From positions 1,332,801 through 1,396,800 of the forward strand of contig NC_006691.1 in NCBI RefSeq assembly GCF_000091045.1: a stretch of 64,000 bases of DNA. The letters run 5' to 3'. The position numbers and the translations under genes were made by a program. The stretch's first letter is position 1, and each line of letters opens with the position of its first letter. Positions 59,293-64,000 of this stretch are shown here, one piece after another. The DNA comes from Cryptococcus deneoformans JEC21 (lineage: Eukaryota > Basidiomycota > Tremellomycetes > Tremellales > Cryptococcaceae). The notes below the pieces were generated by a model. The model did not search any database, was not told the origin of the DNA, and worked only from the letters and a program-made list of their open reading frames with translations.

Positions 59293-60990
59293 ATGTCAGA
59301 AACAGAAGATCTCGAACTGCGCGACAGGTCTGTCAAGTCGGTCAAATCTAATTCGGCTGCATCCGTTATCGTTCCTACTTTGAATCCCGGACATGATGCC
59401 GAGTCAGCAGCTTCCGCTCTTCCGCCTGTAGACGGCGGCTGGAGGGCATGGTCATTCTTGGTGGCCGCGACTGTCATTGTCATGCTCATATGGGGGCTGC
59501 CATATTCTATTGGTGTTTTACATGTGTACTGGACGGATACGCTCATTAAGGGTGAAGGTGCTTCAACTCTGACTCTGGCTGCGACGCTGCAGAACGGCTT
59601 GTTGTACATGGCGACAGCTCTTTCGGGCCCGTAGGTACCGTCTTATTGTATATGCATGAAGGTGCTTGATTAACATATTTTAGCCTGTTCACTGCATTTC
59701 CAAGATGGCAAAGGGCTTTACAGTATTGCGGTCTATTTGCTGCTGTGATCACTTTCATCAGTAGTGCGTTTGCGACAGAGGTAAGCTAGCAATTCTACCA
59801 CGAACTCGACTGATAATCAGCCGTGGCACATTCTCGTTGCCTTCGGCCTTATCTATCCTCTTTCTGGAAGTACGTTTCAAAAGATACCTTAGATTCATAA
59901 TAACTGACTAACCCAGTCTGTTACCTCCCATGTAATACCCTTCTCTTTGAGTACTTCTTCTCTCTTCGAGGTATCGCAACAGGTGTTGTTTTTGGCGGTA
60001 CTGGTCTCGGAGGTGCATCAATCCCATTCCTCATGAATGGTCTTCTCAACAAAATTGGATATAAAGCAACGATGATTTCATTCGGTCTTGGGTACCTCGT
60101 CATCGGTTCCATTGCCATCGTATTTATTCGACCTCGTATCCCTGTCTCTCGCCAGCAGACGATGGAGAAAAGGAAGCCTGTTAATTGGTCATTCATGAAG
60201 AGTACTCCTCTGATCATCGGAACTATCACTATCTTCTTGATCAGCCTTGGTAACTTCATTCCTAGCTTATGGCTTCCCGGTAAGCACCAGCCCCTTCTGT
60301 CAGGTGATGTCTCCCATTAACCAATCCCTCAGCGTACGCCTCTTCGCTCAACCTCACGCATCCTTCAGGAACAGGTCTCATCGCCATTCTAAATGCTGCT
60401 TCAGTCCCAGGAAACACTCTCCTTGGCTATCTTTCAGATCACATGCCTGTCCGAACAGTCATCGTCATCTCATGTGTTGGTAGTGGCCTTTCTTGTGCCT
60501 TCCTTTGGGGATTTGGTAGCACCGATGGGGTGTTGATTTTGTTTGCGTTGATTTTTGGTTTGCTCGGACCTAGCTTTTCGGCAATCTGGACGCAGATGAT
60601 TGGCCTCATTTGTAGTAAGTTGGATGATGCTTGAGTGTGGAGGCTGGGCTGAGTGATGGATGCAGAGGACGACCTGATTTCCCCTCCTCTTGTTGTTTCG
60701 CTTTTCACCTTTGTTCGAGGGGTTGGGAGCTTAATGAGTGGTGAGTGGGAGTGGATTTCCCAGCAATAAATACCTGACATGAGTGAAGGCCCAATCTCCC
60801 AAGCACTGTTGAAGATAAATAACCTTAACGGGAGCATTGGAGCTTACGGATTCAGCAACTATGTGAGCCAATAATAATATTTTCATCTCTAGTTCTTCGT
60901 CTAACACTTTCCCAGGGAGTCCTCTTGATCTACGCGTCCGTTACAATCTTGAGCGGTGGTGCTACGGGTTATCTGTTCAAATCGTCATAA
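59293..60990 (+). CDS. Monocarboxylate-transporter-like MFS protein, copy 1
   Basis: Twelve-helix MFS transporter, about 450 residues in about seven exons, of the monocarboxylate porter branch. The branch signature is present before helix 1: PPVDGGWRAWSFLV. Further blocks include GVLHVYWTDTLIKGEGASTL, RGIATGVVFGGTGLGGASIP, SLGNFIPSLWLP, NAASVPGNTLLGYLSDHMPV and IFGLLGPSFSAIW. The cytosolic N-terminus is acidic and Ser-rich (ETEDLELRDRSVKSVKS). The last exons give SNYGVLLIYASVTILSGGAT and a stop at 60990. Substrates of fungal members include carboxylates, riboflavin and others, so none is assigned. A close paralogue follows in the same orientation. Confidence 0.88.
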
Positions 60991-61855
60991 ATTATCTTCA
61001 TTCCCTTAGATCTGTTGTAAAACTAGTTTGTTGCTTAAGAGAGAAAGAGAGAACCGGGAAACAGATGTATAACGAACGAAAGACTAAGAACGAAGGCAAC
61101 TTCATCCCTCCGTATCCCTGAACTTTTTCCTTCCTACTGCCACCACACCTCCACCTAGGCACCGTGCTCGCACTTCCTCGCTAATAAACTCAATACGCAA
61201 GGTCACCAGTTTGAGCTCACGGACGTTCCATGTTATGGTGTTCATACTACTAGTGCAAACGAAGGACATTCTTTCGCTTGGTAATTGAATGTACAGTAGA
61301 CCATATAATCATTCACACGTCGATGCCATGCAAGATGGAAGTAGTCACGTTTGGTTATTAACGGTGACTGGCTTTACCTTTTCTGCAGCTTCAGCCTCCG
61401 AGAGTGCTCATTCTACACGAGCCAATTTTGCCCGTCTCTAATCTCACTCACATGCTGCACAGTAGAATTATAAATACAATACCTGTACAATTAACAGTAA
61501 AACAATGAGAGCTTGGACAATGAAGAACGTCGACCCATCCTTTTTTGCAGCTCGCTCGCTCGTCATCTCGAGTCGTTATCGTTTTTCGGACAATCCATCG
61601 GCTCTCCCGTCGGCGATCAATTTAGGATGTCTGTCATGTCAGGTGAGACCAATCCAGTCACGTGCCTGAACCCCACCTGGCCCGCGTGGGGCTTATAAAC
61701 ATTTTCTTCGTTCTTTTTTTTCGCTCGTTGGACGGATAATACCCAGAGGTCAGAGATTTATTAGTCTCATCTTTTCTTCTCCTCTTGTGCTCTCCTTTCG
61801 CTCGGCAGGTTTTGCATTCCTAGCTCTCCAGGGAATATCTAGCTGCCAACTGAAA
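60991..61855. other. Intergenic between tandem MFS paralogues
   Basis: 865 bp holding the 3' UTR of copy 1 and the promoter of copy 2. A T-rich tract (61706-61722) lies about 135 bp before the copy 2 start. An acceptor-like CAG at 61830 could end a leader intron. No conserved coding signal is seen. Confidence 0.45.
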
Positions 61856-63505
61856 ATGGCAGAGGCAATGGAACTCTCCGACTTCCCTACCCGGCGATCC
61901 CAATCAACAATAGATCGCGTTCTAGGCCCCGATCATGACTCTCAAATTGAACCTGTCACTCAATATGCTCTTCCTCCTGTAGATAGCGGTCGACGGGCGT
62001 GGACGTTCCTTGCAGCAGCTACATTCGTTGAGATTCTCATTTGGGGTTTGCCGTTCTCTGTCGGTATCCTGCACGTGTACTGGACCAACACTTTGTTCGT
62101 CGGGTATGGTGCTTCGACGTTGACCTTGGCAGCCACTCTTCAGACGGGTTTATTGTATATGAGCTGTGCATTTTTCGGACCGTGAGTAAAGTCATCCGCA
62201 AGCGTGGCTATTGTTTATGAACAATACAGACTCTTTACAACATGGCCGAAATGGCAGAAGACCTTCCAGTACGCTGGTTTATCTGCAGCGGCTTTATCAA
62301 TGATCACCTCTGCATTCGCCTCAAAGGTAAGCCGTATTTTGTGTTTAATCGAGCGCGACTCACTCCAAAGAATAGCCATGGCATCTTCTCGTCACCATCG
62401 GTCTCGTTTACCCTTTATCCGGAGCCTGTTATCTTCCTTGCGCAACTCTTTTGTTCGAATGGTGGCAAGCTAAACGAGGATTTGCCAGTGGTGTGATGTA
62501 TGCTGGAGTAAGCTTTGTCACTGTGAGCTGGAACGCAATATGCTGACGATGAAACAGACTGGTCTCGGTGGTTGTATCTTTCCCTTCCTTACCAGTGGCC
62601 TTCTCAACCGATTTGGCTACAAGACGACTATGATTTCCCTCGGTGTCGGTTACGCTGTTCTCGGTTCTATAGCCCTCATCCCAATCAGGCGACGAATCCC
62701 TCTCTCACGATATGACTTTGCGGCACCAGGAAGGAGGAAGCACAAAACTGACTGGTCGGTACTGAGGACATTGCCTATGTTCATGGGTGTGATGACCATC
62801 CTCTTCACGAGTCTGGGCAACTTCATACCGAGCTTGTGGCTTCCATGTATGTTCATCATATGGCCTCTTAGTTCACCTACTGACATATATCAGCCTATGC
62901 GGATGACCTCAATCTCCATGACCCCAACGGTACTGCTCTTATCGCCATACTTAACGGTGCCTCCGTGCCCGGTAACGCCCTCCTCGGCTACCTCTCTGAT
63001 CGCCTTCCTCTTCGTGTTGCCATCACGCTCTCTTGTGTGGGTAGTGCTCTGGCCTGCGCCTTCTTGTGGGGTTTCGGGACAAATGCAGGGATGTTGATCA
63101 CTTTCGCTATTATTTTTGGACTCCTCGGGCCTAGTTTTTCGGCGGTATGGTCAAAAATGATTGGAGTCATTTCAAGTAAGTTGGTTCGTTTATGAAATTG
63201 AGATGCAACGCTTATATTCTGCTCAGAGGATGACCCCGTAGCTCTTACTACCATCTTTTCAATCTTTGCATTCACTCGAGGCATTGGGAATATCACTTCT
63301 GGTCCCATCTCCGAAGCTCTACTCAAGTACAACACTATGCAAGGAGCCGCTGGGGCTTACGGTCTGAACAATTATGTGTGTTTTTTCTCTCTGGTTTGTT
63401 TGGAAAACTCTGTTGACCCAAAATTTTTAGGGCATACTGCTGGTGTACACAGCAGTCACCATCATCGCAGGTGGCGCGACCGGGTTGTTATTCAGAGGGC
63501 GCTGA
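61856..63505 (+). CDS. Monocarboxylate-transporter-like MFS protein, copy 2
   Basis: Tandem paralogue of the preceding gene, about 450 residues with the same exon pattern. Shared blocks: LHVYWTNTLF, YGASTLTLAATLQTGLLYM, LGNFIPSLWLP, NGASVPGNALLGYLSDRLPL, IFGLLGPSFSAVW, and GAYGLNNYGILL. Where copy 1 has DGGWRAW, this copy has DSGRRAW, losing the first Trp of the family signature. The N-terminus also differs (MAEAMELSDFPTRRSQSTID). An in-frame upstream ATG at 61787 would add a hydrophobic segment that looks like translated leader, so 61856 (AAAATGG) is chosen. The stop at 63505 follows a short basic tail, LLFRGR. Confidence 0.87.
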
Positions 63506-63856
63506 TGGTCGAGGTTATTTTGGGCGTATGGACAGTTAATTTACAAGCATATAGACCATTGTATCAGTAGCGACATACATGTAATGTTCTCCTTATTCAA
63601 TTCCGGTATGTAGTTCAGGTGTCTGTGACTCGGAGTAAGCGCACAGCTAGAATTTATAAATAATAAATGAGTATGTTGAATGCAGAGTCGTTTAGAGATA
63701 AAGCTTAAAGCACGCTGTGTCAGTTGCTAGAGATGTCTAAGTTGCATGAGAAACAAATCTGCCGTCTTTGTCTTGCTTCTTTGCATGCCCATTTATCTTC
63801 CCCATGATTCAACTCATCCCTGTCCCTGAGATCTGCTTCTTTACCAAGCCCATAAT
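63506..63856. other. Convergent 3' intergenic
   Basis: 351 bp between the stop of MFS copy 2 and the stop of the partial minus-strand gene. AT-rich at the start; no other feature. Confidence 0.45.
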
Positions 63857-64000
63857 TCATTCGTCCAGATTAGATAGATCTTTGATTCCGACAGCACGGA
63901 CGTTAGGACCAATGATGTCCCAGGGGGACGAGACGTGCCTGTCAGATACTCCAAGACCGATTCGCGGGATATTTTTATTTAACGAACAACGTACGCTAGT
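63857..64000 (-). CDS. C-terminal end of an unrecognised protein (truncated by window)
   Basis: The minus strand is open for all 48 codons from base 64000 to a TGA at 63857, with protein-like wording: IPRIGLGVSDRHVSS, then PWDIIGPNVRAVGIKDLSNL and DE at the end. The convergent position after the MFS stop fits a gene 3' end. The first ten codons could belong to an intron, since they are AT-rich. I cannot name a family from 38-48 residues. Confidence 0.5.
   Translation of the reverse strand, partial: TSVRCSLNKNIPRIGLGVSDRHVSSPWDIIGPNVRAVGIKDLSNLDE

Overview
The window looks like nuclear DNA of a basidiomycete yeast, most likely of the Cryptococcus neoformans/gattii complex. Almost every gene is cut by many short introns of about 50-70 bp with GT...AG ends and CTGAC/CTAAC-type branch sites. 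Genes are densely packed on both strands and the protein families are typical fungal ones. The species call rests on gene style and family content, not on a database match. I recognise 20 complete genes by family, one complete gene of unknown function, and two genes cut by the window edges.

Layout. At 1-0.6 kb is the end of a LIM-domain gene. At 0.9-12.8 kb are TAH18 (Fe-S assembly diflavin reductase), an UNC93-like transporter, a 2-hydroxyacid dehydrogenase, an aromatic-type aminotransferase and a DAO-family FAD oxidoreductase. At 13.8-18.7 kb the beta and catalytic alpha subunits of the SNF1/AMPK complex lie head to head, 236 bp apart. A carnitine acetyltransferase follows at 19.2-22.2 kb. 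At 22.7-34.8 kb are NUP159 (FG nucleoporin), CET1 (mRNA 5'-triphosphatase) and EMC1 (ER insertase). A peculiar 1.35 kb non-genic interval lies at 34.8-36.2 kb. Housekeeping genes resume at 36.2-50.8 kb: NOC4, an intronless gene of unknown function, an RCC1-type Ran exchange factor, NHP6, a CDP-alcohol phosphotransferase and COG7. After a 2.7 kb gene-poor gap, 53.4-63.5 kb holds a metabolic block: an amino acid permease, an IlvD/Edd dehydratase and two tandem monocarboxylate-transporter-like MFS genes. The last 144 bp are the 3' end of an unrecognised gene.

How the genes relate. SNF1 alpha and beta act in one kinase complex and appear to share a promoter. The carnitine acetyltransferase next to them handles acetyl units during growth on non-fermentable carbon, a state SNF1 controls. 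NUP159 and CET1, both in mRNA biogenesis and export, are also divergent over 287 bp. The two outer segments are enriched for transporters and catabolic enzymes of amino, keto, hydroxy and sugar acids; any joint pathway is inference.

The most unusual stretch is 34.97-35.51 kb. It is a roughly 440 bp array of GATC-centred motifs spaced at about 10 and 20-22 bp, followed by a perfect 69 bp inverted copy of the NUP159 exon 1/intron 1 junction, which lies 6 kb away.
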